A stretch of 64,000 nt of DNA, taken from the NCBI GenBank assembly GCA_023376005.1, contig CM042157.1:52397141-52461140 (forward strand), read 5' to 3'. Origin of the DNA: Doryteuthis pealeii. Lineage: Eukaryota; Mollusca; Cephalopoda; Myopsida; Loliginidae. Shown in pieces: positions 33,960 through 45,020 of the stretch. Both the position numbers and the translations under genes were made by a program. Within the stretch, counting starts at the first letter, position 1. The number at the start of each line of letters is the position of its first letter. The notes below the pieces were generated by a model, which did not search any database, was not told the DNA's origin, and worked only from the letters and a program-made list of their open reading frames with translations.

Positions 33960-34960
33960 GATCATAGCTCGTAGTCTTGTAACCACCGGAGCGGCTGTTA
34001 TTCCTCTGTGTGCGTGGTTGCAAACTTCCTTGTGCGCCGTTGTCTTGCTGCCCACATCCACTTCTTCATCTTCAGAAGACAGGTCCTCCACTGGTCTCAC
34101 ATCTAATACGTGTCTCGGCACTCCGTCCACAGACACGTTGCTTCTCGACTGTGTAGCTGTTACGGTTCATTTCCACCACTGCGTCGTACAACGTATAGGA
34201 GGTTTCACCATGACCACATCCCCTACCTGGGTGGAGCTTTATGTCCCACCTTCTCTTTCAACCGGTACAACTCTCGGATGTCGCCACGTATAACTGTAAG
34301 TAGATTCGTGCAGCATGGTCTCCTTGGTTTGTCCTGACCTGGGTGACATGTTGTATCAAAAGCCTCTTCTGACGAAATTTCTCCCCCCTCTGCCACCGCT
34401 TTAATGGTCCTGTGGTTTCGCTCCACAGTGCCGTTGCCACTAGGTCTATAGGCTGCTCTGAAGTACTGCCTGACATTCCGCCAAGCCATCATCCATCGCA
34501 ATGTTTCTGAACAAAATGCTGTCCCATTGTCCGACAACACCTCTTCAACGACCATGTTCAAGGAAAATTCCATTGAGTATTCCTGCGTTTTCATCTGCGG
34601 TTTCTGATTTCATTCTTCTCCAGAGTAAATCTCCCAGGTCCACAGTCAACCATAGTCAGATATTCCGTTCCTCTATAATGGGTGACGTTAATGGCCAGTC
34701 GCTTCCAATTCTCCTTCACCTGTAATTCTCCTGGCTCGTGCGCCCTTGCTGACGGATCAATAGACTGGCACCATACGCACTGCCTGACTACTTGCTGCAC
34801 AATCCCTCTTGGCACTTCATGATCTCCTTCCAGGCCAAGTACAAGGTTTTATCCACACCCATGTGATGCAGGTCCTTAACTTCGTCGTACGATATGCAAC
34901 AGCCTGCAACTCTCACCGGCCCCTCTAGCATCGTCAGCCACTTTTGTCTTACTCTGGTCA
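33960..34960 (-). pseudogene. Integrase of the 3.2-kb gypsy-type element
   Basis: Minus frames give the zinc-binding module (LHHMGVDKTLYLA, then CVWCQSIDPSARAHEPGELQ) and the catalytic core entry (MVDCGPGRF and then LSDNGTAF, the second catalytic Asp). Next comes YFRAAYRPSGNGTVERNHRT with the catalytic Glu, and then a C-terminal part with GVPRHVLDVRPV. The pieces occupy three frames (34,960-34,591, 34,594-34,223 and 34,136-33,950), so it is frameshifted. The same family occurs at 62,937-64,000. Confidence 0.8.
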
Positions 34961-35645
34961 ATACGTCGTCTTGTTCCTGTCTGATGACACAAACGTCACA
35001 TTTATTGTCAACCCAAACTCGGCTATCAACTCCTTCAAGATTCCTATTCGCCTCAGGACAATCATCTCAGAAGCACACTTCGTTCTACCTGCTACTGCTC
35101 CGTAATGATGGCCTTTGTCCAGTTCAGCATGGTCGCCGAATCTGTTTTCAACTCTATTTTCTTTAATCTCCATTTCAGGGCCAGGTTCATCCCCTTTATC
35201 CATCCAACTCTGCCAGTTGAGTTGAGAAAAGTCGGCTTTCTTCCTCAACTAGGCTGCGTCATCGACCACATTCCCATCAAACTCCACTTTCACACCTGTG
35301 GCAATACTACTTGCATCGCACCACACAACCCCTGTCGTTGTCCTTGGGACGTGCCACCTTCCTCGCACCGGATCCTCCTTTTTCACTTCTTCAACCACCT
35401 CTCGTATCACGGCAACTGTCTTCTCACCCACCTTGTCTTGCCAGGCCACTCCTTCCGCCATTCTTATGATGTAGCTGCAGGTCGTACGCAGCCATCCTGC
35501 GTCAGGGTAATGTCCGACTAATTTCCCACAAACGGAAAATAGCTGCCGCCTATTCATCTCGTCATCGACTTCTGGTACAGTATTCTCTCTCCTGAATGTC
35601 AAATCTCCAGCGCCATCTCGTTGCAAACCGAACCCCAGTGCTGTT
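34958..35645 (-). pseudogene. RNase H domain of the 3.2-kb gypsy-type element
   Basis: Minus translation gives VTALGFGLQRDGAGDL (RT thumb end), then VVWCDASSIATGVKVEFDG with the first catalytic Asp. A frame change is followed by RKKADFSQLN and CASEMIVLRRIGILKELIAE, the end of the RNase H/connection region, with FVSSDRNK near the end. The first frame opens inside the inserted solo LTR, so its apparent N-terminus is artificial. Confidence 0.7.
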
Positions 35646-35650
35646 ACCTT

Positions 35651-35816
35651 ATAGGGAATATGGATGAGGAGATGAAAAGAAATAACAAGACACAACTGTT
35701 TTGAAGTATAGGTCAAGACTTTTTTTCATCTAACCGTTAAGTCTGACTTTAGCGTCCAGACGCTCAGAACTTTTTATTTATTTAATTTTAATTTTGATTT
35801 AATTTAAATCCCCACA
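35651..35816 (-). repeat. Solo LTR of the miniature-element family inside the gypsy RT
   Basis: Its reverse complement starts TGTGGGGATTTAAA, shares GTTCTGAGCGTCTGGACGCT and TATACTTCAAAACAGTTGTG with the LTRs at 1,833 and 3,445, and ends CCCTAT. It is about 166 bp, with a longer T/A-rich segment near its start. Flanks ACCTT and ACCAC agree at three of five bases, so the target duplication is weak. It interrupts the RT just after the YIDD-containing segment. Confidence 0.8.
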
Positions 35817-36475
35817 ACCACCATCTAACATCTCTGGGGGTTTTGCTGTTAGGCCAAACTTTTTGAGCTGGCCACAAACTCTTTCTGCTGACACTACCGT
35901 CTCATCCACCAAAATGTCATCAATGTACGCGTGGTGGCTTCTCCACGTTCATCTCCTCCTTCAGCACCGCTTTAATATTGCGCCCATGATTTTGGGGGCA
36001 ACGCTCAGACCAAAACCCAATTCTACCCAATCTGGTTAGACAATAGGTTTTTCCCTTGTAGCTCACTAGCTGATATCTTCTCAAGTGTGGCGCAACATGG
36101 ATCTGTAGTTAAGTGGATTTCAAATCCACAATTGTGGATGCTCCGGTCTTTTGTCGCCACCTTCGCAGGGTCTCTCCACAAATGTCAATTTGCTCTCCCC
36201 CAGTGTGGCACGACAGGTGGTCATTCAACTCTCGGTAATCTAGAACTGGTCCGACCTTATTTTTGTTGGTTGGACCACCGTCATCAGCGGCAACGAACCT
36301 TCTCGTACATCATCCTTCCATGGTGCCAAAATCCCCTCCTCAATCAACCTCTCGACCTCCTCTTCGAATGCCGCCTCCTCAGCCTCCTTAAGTCTTGTCT
36401 CATATTGACTCACTCTGTTCATCAATACTGGTGGCTCCACCACCCATTTCCACTGCGTCCAAACACACTTACTAG
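35817..36475 (-). pseudogene. Reverse transcriptase of the 3.2-kb gypsy-type element
   Basis: Minus frames give WVVEPPVLMNRVSQYE and EEEVERLIEEGILAPW (RT entry). Farther on they give RPVLDYRELN-like, DLKSTYLQIHV-like and YCLTRLG-like stretches, and the catalytic YIDDILVDE box around 35,900, followed by LKKFGLTAKPPEMLDGG. Several frameshifts are present. The domain follows directly on the gag fragment with no protease in between. Confidence 0.75.
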
Positions 36476-36707
36476 CCTGTTTTTTTTATCAGATCAGCGT
36501 CTTCTTGATCTCGCTCGCTCATTTCCAGGTACAAGGCTAACGCGTCACCTTCCAAAAACAACGGAATAATTGTAGCAAAGTCAGTAGTCTTCTGTAACTT
36601 AGCCACTAGTTGAACCTTTTTTAGCCAGGCAATGACGTCTCCATCACCACAAAAAGGCTTAATCATGTTGTTTAATTGTCCAGAAGCCATCATTGCTGAA
36701 AATAGTT
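36476..36707 (-). pseudogene. Gag fragment of the 3.2-kb gypsy-type element
   Basis: The likely start is the ATG pair at about 36,693 (MMASGQLNNMIKPFCGDGDV), just inside the short 5' LTR. The body contains IAWLKKVQLVAKLQKTTDFA and FLEGDALALYLEM, which resemble the capsid-region pattern of gypsy Gag. It ends after about 70 codons in DLIKKTG and a stop at an A8 run. RT sequence starts immediately, so the Gag C-terminus, zinc knuckle and protease are deleted. Confidence 0.65.
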
Positions 36708-36780
36708 TGTGAATCAACTGATTAACTCCCGGGTTTCGATCATCGACAGAGGGTGAGAGCACGCTTTTCTTTATATCACA
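36708..36780 (-). repeat. 5' LTR remnant of the 3.2-kb gypsy-type element
   Basis: About 73 bp. It shares TGTGAATCAACTGA with the left end and CTCCCGGGTTTC...ATATCACA with the right end of the 335-bp LTR. The middle is missing, probably a deletion between short repeats. Confidence 0.75.
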
Positions 36781-37030
36781 AAATCAATAACAAAAAACAT
36801 TAAATACACTATGTACATAAAAATGACAAACTTGTTGATATATTATTTAAAGGAAATATTTATCTTTTGTTCCAAACATGCAGAAAAACTAAGAGTGCAA
36901 AAAAGACTTGCGTTTTTTGTTTACTAAAGTCAGCAAGAAAAATGTTAAAAAATACAGTGGCCGAGATTGATAAACAAAAAATACACAAAAATCAGGTAAT
37001 TATCTGATTTTAATAAAATGTTCAGTGTTA
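36781..37030 (+). repeat. R1 foldback-family copy, right part
   Basis: Parallels 62,450-62,700: AACATTAAATACACTATGTA, AGAAAAACTAAGAGT and AATCAGGTAATTATCTGATT. It runs into the 56-bp palindrome at 37,031. Confidence 0.8.
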
Positions 37031-37086
37031 AGAAATTTAAAAGAAATAATTCATTGAATTCAATGAATTATTTCTTTTAAATTTCT
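37031..37086. repeat. 56-bp perfect palindrome
   Basis: Each half is 28 bp, starting AGAAATTTAAAAG and meeting at GAATTC (37,056-37,061). It replaces the usual R1 continuation after CAGTGTT. It could extrude as a cruciform. Confidence 0.95.
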
Positions 37087-37139
37087 GAATCATTTCAATC
37101 AAACTAGGGACTGGCAAACGGAGCCTAAAATTCGTTTTT

Positions 37140-38890
37140 GACAAAATGACTTTACCTACAGAAAATAATTTATCAAAAATTAGGGAATTATCGGATTTTA
37201 ATGAAATTTTCAGTGTTTATGTATCAATGAATGATCTTTATAATGCATTATTTATTTTATTTCAAAACTTTCTCATTTTTTTCAGGTCACTTAATTTTGA
37301 CCCCCCTTATGTTGGGGGCGTAAAATGTTTTGCGAGTTGGTCATTTTCGATACTAATTACAATATAAATAAAGAGATAAAAGACCAAAGTTATGAATAGA
37401 AACAAAAAAAAATTTTTACGGTGGCTCTTCTATGAGAAAATAAGTACCGAAAATCGAAAAATAAAATGTAAAAAATAATAAATAATTAATTTTTTGGAGA
37501 TTTCTTTTTTACTCATTTCGATAATTATTCAATTGGCTATTATTTTATGAAAGAAAAAATTATACATCGATGTTTTTTCTGCTTAAAAAGGGAAGGGGGT
37601 ACATTTTCAATCGAGTTTTTCTTCAAAACTTATTACTTTTGGCGCCTAAAATAAGGTTTGCATTAAGTAGATATTTATTTTTAGAATCTAAAAATATAAC
37701 ATTTTAAACTTAACATCAGGATTTTCATATTTTAAATGAATTTTATATATTAATTTTTCATAGCAAAAATACTAAATTAAAGTTTTGAAATAAAATAACT
37801 GATGCATTATAAAATACATTAATTGTTAAATCAATACTGAAAATTTCATTAAAATCGGATAATTACCTGATTTTTGGTAAATTTTTTTTTTCATCCCAAA
37901 TGTTACGTTAAAATTGTAAACAAGCGTCTAAAACCATTGAAAAACAGCCAAAATGGCGTCGGCGAACAAAATTGACCAAAACAAATACTTTTAAATCTTT
38001 TAAAAATAAACTGCATATGTAATGATATTTTTCTTTTTTAATGATGGTTATTATGGTACTACTTATCGATTTAGACAAAGTTTAACCTTAAATAATAGAT
38101 TTGATTATTCTTAATTCGCTTTTAAAACTCGTAGTATCCGATTTTTTTTGCCTATGCCTAAATCAAACTGATTCAATGGAAATAAAACAAAATTCTTTAA
38201 AATAAATATTACTATTGGCACGATCCATATGCACCTTTAGAGCAACAATTTATATACTTAAGATAAAAATTCATTTAAAATATAGATCACTTAATTTTAA
38301 GTTTTAACTTTCATGTTTTTAGATTCTAAAAACAAATATTTATCTGATAACAAGCCTACTTTAATAGTCATCTAATAATTTTTGGAGAAAACTCAATTGA
38401 AAAGTTAGGTCTTCCATTCTTTTAAATAGAACCAATATCAATGTATAATTTTTTCACTGATAATCTATATTTTAGATACAACAGAGTAAAAAAACTAAAA
38501 AATCTTCTTTTTTTTTTTCAGTTTTTATTTTTACATTTAATTTTCAGATTTTTGGTACTTATTTTCTAACAACATCACTCATTCAAAAAACTTTTTTTTT
38601 TCTATTCACACCTTCGGTCTTTTGTCTTTTTATTTATAGTATATTTAGTTTCATTTTTATATAACCCCACTGATTTTTTTTGTGCCCCATATAAGTGGGC
38701 AGGTCAAAATTAAGTGACTTAAAAAAATCAGAAAGTTTTTAGATAAAATAACTGATGCATTATAAAATTAATTAATTGATAAATCAACACTGAAATTTTC
38801 ATTAAAATTGGATAATTCCCTGATTTTTGGTAATTTTTTTCAATCAGGGGGGTTAAATTGATTTTGTAAAATATGTCTATATCATCTTTG
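37140..38890. repeat. R1 foldback element with long inverted arms
   Basis: The left arm, about 37,150-37,720, is inverted at about 38,310-38,850. The outer tips are AGGGAATTATCGGATTTTAA and its complement near 38,800. Inner arm matches include AGATATTTATTTTTAGAATC (about 37,670) against TTTTTAGATTCTAAAA (about 38,318). Another R1 end lies inside at 37,790-37,880. No transposase motif was found. It would form a long stem in single strand. Confidence 0.75.
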
Positions 38891-39149
38891 TTGATACCTA
38901 ATCTAATAACAATCTTGCTATGACATTCAGCTTTTGCATTTCAGTTCTATACATTACACAAACAAGAAACAATTATAATTTTAACTATGAATTGTAGCTT
39001 TCTGTTGCACTAATTAAATTAGACTTTTATTCAAAACTTAATAAATTTGATGCAACAAAACACTCATCTACAAACATTGTTTAAACTTTTTAAATGATTT
39101 ATTCTTTAAAACTAGGTACCACCAATTACGCGCACATTTTCACTTTCAA

Positions 39150-39680
39150 AAATTAATTAAAATGAATTGATTATTTAAGCTCAAATTTTTGTTTTAGTCG
39201 AAAAGTAGTAACATAATGTGCATCCGAAAAAAAGTGAAATAATATTACATATGTAACTAATTTTTAATACATTTTAAACATTAAATTTCCCCCCCACACA
39301 CACACACACACGCCAATTTTTTTTTTTTTAGTTTTTTTTTTTTTACATGTAATTTTCAAATTTTTGGTACTTATTTTCTTCCTTTAAATTTTTTTTCTAT
39401 TCATACCTTCAGCCTTTTGTCTTTTTATTTATGTAGAAATTAGTTTCAATTATATACAACTTCACCAATAACACCCAAAAAATAGGGGGTGGGTCAAAAT
39501 CAAGTGACCCGAACAAAATCAAAGTTTTTGAATAAAATAAACTGATGCATTATAAAATTAATTCATTGATAAATCAACACTGAAATTTTCATTAAAACCG
39601 GATAATTCCCTGATTTTTAGTAATTTTTTTCAATCAGGTGTAGTGATTTGATTTTGTAAAATACATCTATGATGTCACAA
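39150..39680. repeat. Second copy of the R1 right arm
   Basis: 39,330-39,680 repeats 38,490-38,890 (TTTTTGGTACTTATTTTC, CTTTTGTCTTTTTATTTAT, CAAAATCAAGTGACC, CTGATGCATTATAAAATTAA), offset about 850 bp. It starts with CGAAAAGTAGTAACAT at 39,199 and contains a short CA run near 39,295. Confidence 0.75.
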
Positions 39681-39930
39681 TTGTTGGTACCTACTTTAAA
39701 ACACTGGAGAAGCAGATATTTATAAAAAAAAAACATTGCTTGCAGAGAAAAAAGGAGGTCCCTGGAAATAAGAATAAAATAAAATTTAAACAAATTTAAA
39801 AGCACTTTTATGATGGCATAACTTATTAAAATAGAATTCTGCATAGTGGGGAAATAGCAAAATATCCACTGTTTACAATCAAGGCCTTATTGTAAAATGT
39901 ATCTAGGTATTGGTGAAGTAAGTACTACTA

Positions 39931-39993
39931 CAGTAGTAATTGGTTGTTTTCAAGTGACAATAATTGTCACTTGAAAACAACCAATTACTACTG
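39931..39993. repeat. 63-bp palindrome, 31-bp perfect arms around one base
   Basis: The left arm starts CAGTAGTAATTGGTTG and ends GACAAT. A single central A is followed by the exact reverse complement. Confidence 0.95.
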
Positions 39994-40284
39994 TTTGGAA
40001 ATCATTATTTTGTTGTCATTGCAATCATTGTTTTTTCCCAAGATGTTAGGACCATGACAAAAACAGTTAAATATGTTTCACATATAACAATATTGTTTTT
40101 ATTTTTCTCACCAACCGGGAATAAAGTAGGATGAGTTGGATAAAACAGTTCAGCTATCAGCCATGTGATGTGTTCATCAAGCAGCCATGTTCTTTCTCTC
40201 GTCTCTGATTTGCAACTCCTGCATACCACTTTCAAGTGTCAATTTCATTAGGGAGAGTTATCTTTTGCTCATATGATTTTTTTT
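39994..40284. other. No recognisable feature
   Basis: Non-coding-looking sequence between the palindrome and the gypsy relic. Confidence 0.4.
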
Positions 40285-41560
40285 TCAGGAATTTATTTGT
40301 AGTTGATAGGAAATCATATAGATTTCAGAGAAAACCCTAAGTACACATTTAGGTGGTGTCTTAGAATTATCCGTTAGTATGTCTTGGGAACATTGTGGAG
40401 GCAGTTCGAAAGTGTCCAATAAGATATCTAGTGGTAAGGTGAAGTTTGGATTGGTCTCTGGAAGATGAGAAGACTGTAATTGATTTGCACGTTGAACCCA
40501 TACTGTAGACTCTATATCTACATTATGACATTTCCAGAACGACATAGAATGTGTCCTTGAATCCATTTTTCTATGCCATTGCGTCTTTTGCAAGTACGGA
40601 TTGTCCTGGTACATATATGCATTTCACTGCTCCCTGATGTTGGTTATATAACCAGTAGGAAATTTCCGAAAATGGCAGTCAAGATCAGATCTCCTACATC
40701 AACCAATCACCTAATTACCACTCCTTTTTCTTTTCTTTTTTTTTCTTTTCTTTTTTTTTTTTTATTAGCCCTTCAGGTCACTTAAGTGGTTTTTCAACAA
40801 AGAGTTTACCGAACAACTCGTTTCACTTTTATCTAAGAAAAATCTTTTTATTAGCTCTTTGGATCACACGGTCAACCCCTCCGGCTATTCTTGGCGGTTC
40901 TCAACAAAGTGACAGGTCTCCATATAAACATCCGGGGTGATTCTTATCTACATTCACTCTTTATTTTTTAAGTGGAATTTTTTTTTTTCATTCTTTTTAT
41001 TGCTTAAGATAATTTCTGACCAAACCATAAGAAAGATTTCTAAATACTTTCCAGTTTCTAATTCCGGTTTCTCAAATCGGGTCACAGTTAAACTGTTCCT
41101 CCATTATCATGTTCCTTTTTTGGGAATGTTTTGTAGTAGGATGGATGACATCTATATGCAAACGAATTTTACAATTCATTAGTGCTTCTGCTGGTGAGTT
41201 ATTATTAGATGTGTTTGGATTTGGTGTAGCTCTGTAACTAATGAGGAATATTTCTAATATTTCTAGTGTGGTTCCCTCTCCTTTGTTTTTGATGAGTGCC
41301 CTCTTAAAAGTATCTACAAAATGCTCCACCTGCCTATTTGATTGTGGATGAAAAGGTGGTGTTTTGATATGTTGTATGCCATTAAATGCACAGAAATTTG
41401 AAAAAGTACCTGAAGTGAATGCAGACCCATTATCAGAAACTAATATCTGAAGAATTCCAAAGCAACTGAAAATCTGTTTCAACTTTAGGATTTTTTCCTC
41501 TGAAGTGATGCAACTGATTTGAAAGATTTCTGGCCATTTGCTGTAATTGATAAAAAAAAC
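40285..41560 (-). pseudogene. Ty3/gypsy integrase relic with C-terminal tail, interrupted
   Basis: 41,550-41,072 on minus gives YSKWPEIF, LVSDNGSAFTSGTF (catalytic Asp), HIKTPPFHPQSNRQVEHFVD (catalytic Glu) and ISYRATPN, the classical gypsy integrase core. About 430 bp of T-rich unrelated DNA (40,640-41,070) follow. Then 40,620-40,285 gives VWVQRANQLQSSHLPETNP, the R-H-V-N-Q-L-like tail of the C-terminal GPY/F region. The element is otherwise missing. It may be the same relic split by a later insertion. Confidence 0.75.
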
Positions 41561-41589
41561 TTTTTTTTTTTTGTATTTTTTTTCATTTT

Positions 41590-41695
41590 TTTAATAAAAT
41601 AAGCTATTCATTATTAAATTAAGTGATTATTGAATAAAATGGCGTAAATTTCCTTAGAACTGGACAATTCCTTGATTTTTAACCGGAAACTTCAA
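41590..41695 (-). repeat. Diverged R1 tip
   Basis: AATAAGCTATTCATTATTAA ... GGACAATTCCTTGATTTTTA follows the R1 tip pattern seen at 37,790, 38,750 and 57,300. Confidence 0.55.
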
Positions 41696-42479
41696 CTAGA
41701 GTTATTTTTTACGTAAGTGTACTAACATTTTAAAAAATTGATTACATTTATTTTTAATGTAAAACGTGTTTTACAGTTATTTTTTATTACTGATGTTATT
41801 TTTCATCTGCAATATATTTATTTAAATCAATTTTAGCAAAGTAATAGTTTAATAGTATTTTGTTCATTGTTTAAATAATACATATTCATCAATAAGTTTA
41901 ATTTTATTAATATATTAATAATTTTATTTAATATTTTTAATTCTAATTCATATAATTTTAATTCATTCTTTAAAAATTAAATAAAAATAAATTAAATAAA
42001 TAATTAATTTAATGCTTACGTTAATAAATATAAAATTTATTAAATCTGTGTAATGTCCGACCAGAAAAAAATGTCTGCACTGTTCATTGAACAGAGGCAA
42101 AAGAGAACAAGATTGAATTTCTGAGATTGTCATCTAACACAACCATCCTCCAAGAGAGAAATTATTTATTGTCTCCCTACAAGTACCTCCTCCATAAACA
42201 TTCAATAACATCTAATAAGGAGTACTGCTCATAAAACAATACAGAGCACAATTTGTGTACTAAAAATTAAAAAATGATCATGTTAAATAGTGATACAATA
42301 AGATTCTTTCATAAATAGGGAAAGGAGAAAAGTTCCTGCTGAAGAGAGAAATGTTGCCAGCAAAAGTCTTATTGGAAATCAGAACAATTTAAGATAATAA
42401 TTTTTAGGGCATCTAACATGAAGGTCAGATTTGGTCACAGTCTGTTTTGGCAATTCTGGTTCTACTGGAAATGGAGGAG
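41696..42479. other. Unrecognised AT-rich DNA
   Basis: Long AT-only stretches around 41,900-42,010. Nothing coding was recognised. Confidence 0.5.
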
Positions 42480-45020
42480 TCACCAAAGTGTCCAAGCCAA
42501 TTTGACTGATTCATCTTTAAAACCTTTAAAGCTGATTTGAGAGAAAGATGGAATCATTCTGCTAAGCCATTTGCCTCCGATTTGATATGCAATAGTCTTA
42601 ATTCTTTTATTACCTAAAATTTTTATCAACTGGTTGAATAAGTCTGTCTCAAATTGCCAACATCTATCTGTGGCTACCACAGGCAAAGGTTGGCAATTTA
42701 AGTTAGAAACCCTAAAACAGGATAGCCAACCTGAAATAAATGTTTTGTTGTAATGTCCAATATGGGTATGTCTCTCATATGATGAGATTGTCTAGTAATG
42801 TACATGTGAGTAAATTGCTCATCAGGAGATGGGGACGAGACAGTAGATGTGCAGGTATGTCTTCCAACTTAAGTCTTTTGACTTAGCACACAGATTTTTT
42901 TTTACCAAAGCCAAATGTCAATCATTATACATGGCCAAACAAATCTGTCAATGACTAACCAGATTGTGGCATTAGCATCCAGGTGGGATAAGTTATGTTT
43001 GGAGAAGAAGAATATCCGCCACAATGATTTTGGAACAAACATCCATTGCTGGTGTAGCACACAACTACTAAATAACACATACCTCAGAAATTTCAGTTGT
43101 TCCATAAAATATGTTGTAGTTGCTGATCTTTTGCTTGTTCTTCCACAAATGGTTGCTATTCCAAGCATGGATCAAGTGAAAGGGAATTGGTGGTGTCTGT
43201 ATTGATTGTTGTCAATTCCCTTGATGATCTGAACTGAAGTGAACTGTGTTGGATAATCGAAATATGTGGTTTCACATGTAGAGTACATGTCAGAGTACAT
43301 GACTAGAACACACCCAACAACAAAGGTTTATGGATTGTAAGGATGTAGAAAGTCCATCCTTCCAACAAATAGCAAAAGTAGGGGACAGTCAAATAAGCTG
43401 TGAGAAGTTCACATCCCAAAGTGCTGATTTCAGTTGGTGAATGTTTGTTGGAAAATAAAGAAATTGATTTCGAATGGTCATCAACTTTCTGCTGCAGGGC
43501 AACATCTACACCAATAGAAGAGCTATAAACAGCCAAACAAAAATCCTTACCTTTCCTTAGATCAGATTTTCAAAAATCCTTATCTGAAACCTAACAATTC
43601 AATTATTTGGGACAACACTGATTTAATTTGGTGAAGGTCAGACAATTTTCACATTACTTTAAGTGTCTGTCAAGGGTTTTACAATCTTCATACAATTCAG
43701 CAGAACCCTTTGAAAAAAATTCCCATCCCTAGAAACTATCATAACTTTCTCATTCTATCTGGTACCAAGAATTGAGAAATGGATTCTACTTTAGACAGAG
43801 AAAGTAAAATTCCAGCAGAATTGATGTGGTGATCTTGAAAAACAACTACTGATTTTCCAAGTTCATATTTTGTTGGGTTGGGGGCCCCATCGTGGTGTAA
43901 TGGTTAACAATCTTATTTTGCAGATTACTGAATAGCAAGTTTGATGCTCACTGGATACCCCATACTTGTGACTTTGTGCATCAAACTACCCATGGCAGAT
44001 GGGTTGGGTTGATACCTACTTTACTGGGTAGATTACAAACCCAATTTTTTAAAACACTCAAAAATAAGCTGTACATGATATATTACTCTAAAGAGGAACT
44101 GTTTATGATGGCATTGTCCCTATAGGCATGGACAAAATGTAACGCTTGCTCGATAAATCTATGGAAAGACTGCACCATGTTCATTAGTTCCAATGTTGCA
44201 CGTAAGAACTCGGACAGCTCAAAAGGTATTGTAATTTTTGTCTTTGGAATGTGTTTAGGCTATACCAGAATTTAATGAGAGACGTTGATAAGGTTTAATT
44301 TAGTAAATATAGATATATCTTGAATTATGTCTGTTGCATCATGGCTGTGTGGAATAGGATAAATGGTCTGCAAGAGTCACCACTTTTGGATACTATGTGC
44401 AAAGGAGAAGCCCAGTTACTGTTTGATGAATACCTAGTTCCATCATTTGGCTAGACAACTTTCGCCAAGCTCAAATTCTTTGGTGTTAGCCACCAAGGAT
44501 GACTATGAGCAGGAGAGCTGCTAGTAGCAATGTGATGTAGGGCAGTATTTCTTTGATAAAGGATGCAAAATAAAAGGTTATCATACATGTTAGCTGCATA
44601 AATGGATCTTCATCTTAGGATTTTCAAAAAACGTCTTATGATATTTATGAGAAGGCCATATTTGTGTAAAAAATCTGCCCCCCAAAATGGCTTTCTCTAT
44701 GTCCGCTATCACAAAGAAATGGATGAAAACCCATCTTAGCCCTAAGTTTAATGTTAGGCACCACTTGCCATAAATCTTGATGAGTGGCTTATTAACAGCC
44801 TGTAGGTTAAGTTTATGACAGCTTTTTTACTTGTCTGCTTTAGTGACAAGGATTAATGATATTTGTGCACCACTGTCCACAAGAAAGTAGATGCCAGTGG
44901 TTTGGCAACAGACTTTACCCTGGCTGATGCACCAAGTCACCTCTGACCACAAGGTGCGACCTCTACTTTGTGAGCAGAGTATGCCGATTTTCTTCAATCT
45001 TCTAGCCAGGTCATCCATGC
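42480..45020 (-). mobile_element. Old Ty3/gypsy relic: protease, RT, RNase H, integrase order on minus
   Basis: Recognisable blocks in polyprotein order are: protease (45,018-44,827, YFLVDSGAQISLILVTKADK); RT entry (about 44,465-44,330, MMELGIHQTVTG and YPKVVTLADH, matching the usual MMELGIIRPS...SP and HMVPK text); RNase H (43,536-43,303, GVDVALQQKVDDH, then SLFSNKHSPTE, ELLTAYL and LLEGWTFYILTIHKPL); integrase zinc-binding region (42,990-42,910, NLSHLDANATIWLVIDRFVW); and integrase core (42,686-42,480, VATDRCWQFETDLFNQLIKI). All are riddled with stops and frameshifts, so this is an ancient copy. No LTRs were found. A SINE lies in the RT region. Confidence 0.75.
43880..44040 (+). repeat. tRNA-derived SINE
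   Basis: GTGGTGTAATGGTTAAC at about 43,895 resembles a tRNA D-arm/A-box. A degenerate B-box-like AGTTTGATGCTCAC follows about 45 bp downstream. The same head occurs on the minus strand at 45,395-45,530. It lies inside the gypsy relic, whose RT text flanks it. Confidence 0.55.

Larger units (their letters stand above)
33607..36780 (-). mobile_element. Ty3/gypsy-type LTR retrotransposon, internally deleted, nested in R1
   Basis: The plus-strand ends are TGTGAATC...ATCACA, flanked by the 5-bp duplication AAATC (33,602-33,606 and 36,781-36,785). The host repeat resumes exactly on the other side. The left LTR (3' LTR) is 335 bp. The right one (5' LTR) is only about 73 bp and shares both ends, so it has lost about 260 bp. 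Gene order on minus is gag, RT, RNase H, integrase, fragmented by frameshifts; protease and zinc knuckle are missing. A solo LTR of the miniature family sits at 35,651-35,816. The copy is dead. Confidence 0.88.

Noticed and set aside
33922..36569. Plus-strand frames of up to 160 aa across the 3.2-kb gypsy element
   Set aside because: They are antisense to recognisable gag, RT and integrase text on the minus strand.
43890..43965. A functional tRNA gene
   Set aside because: The head resembles a tRNA A-box, but the acceptor and anticodon stems do not fold and the B-box is degenerate. A second copy in the window supports a SINE instead.
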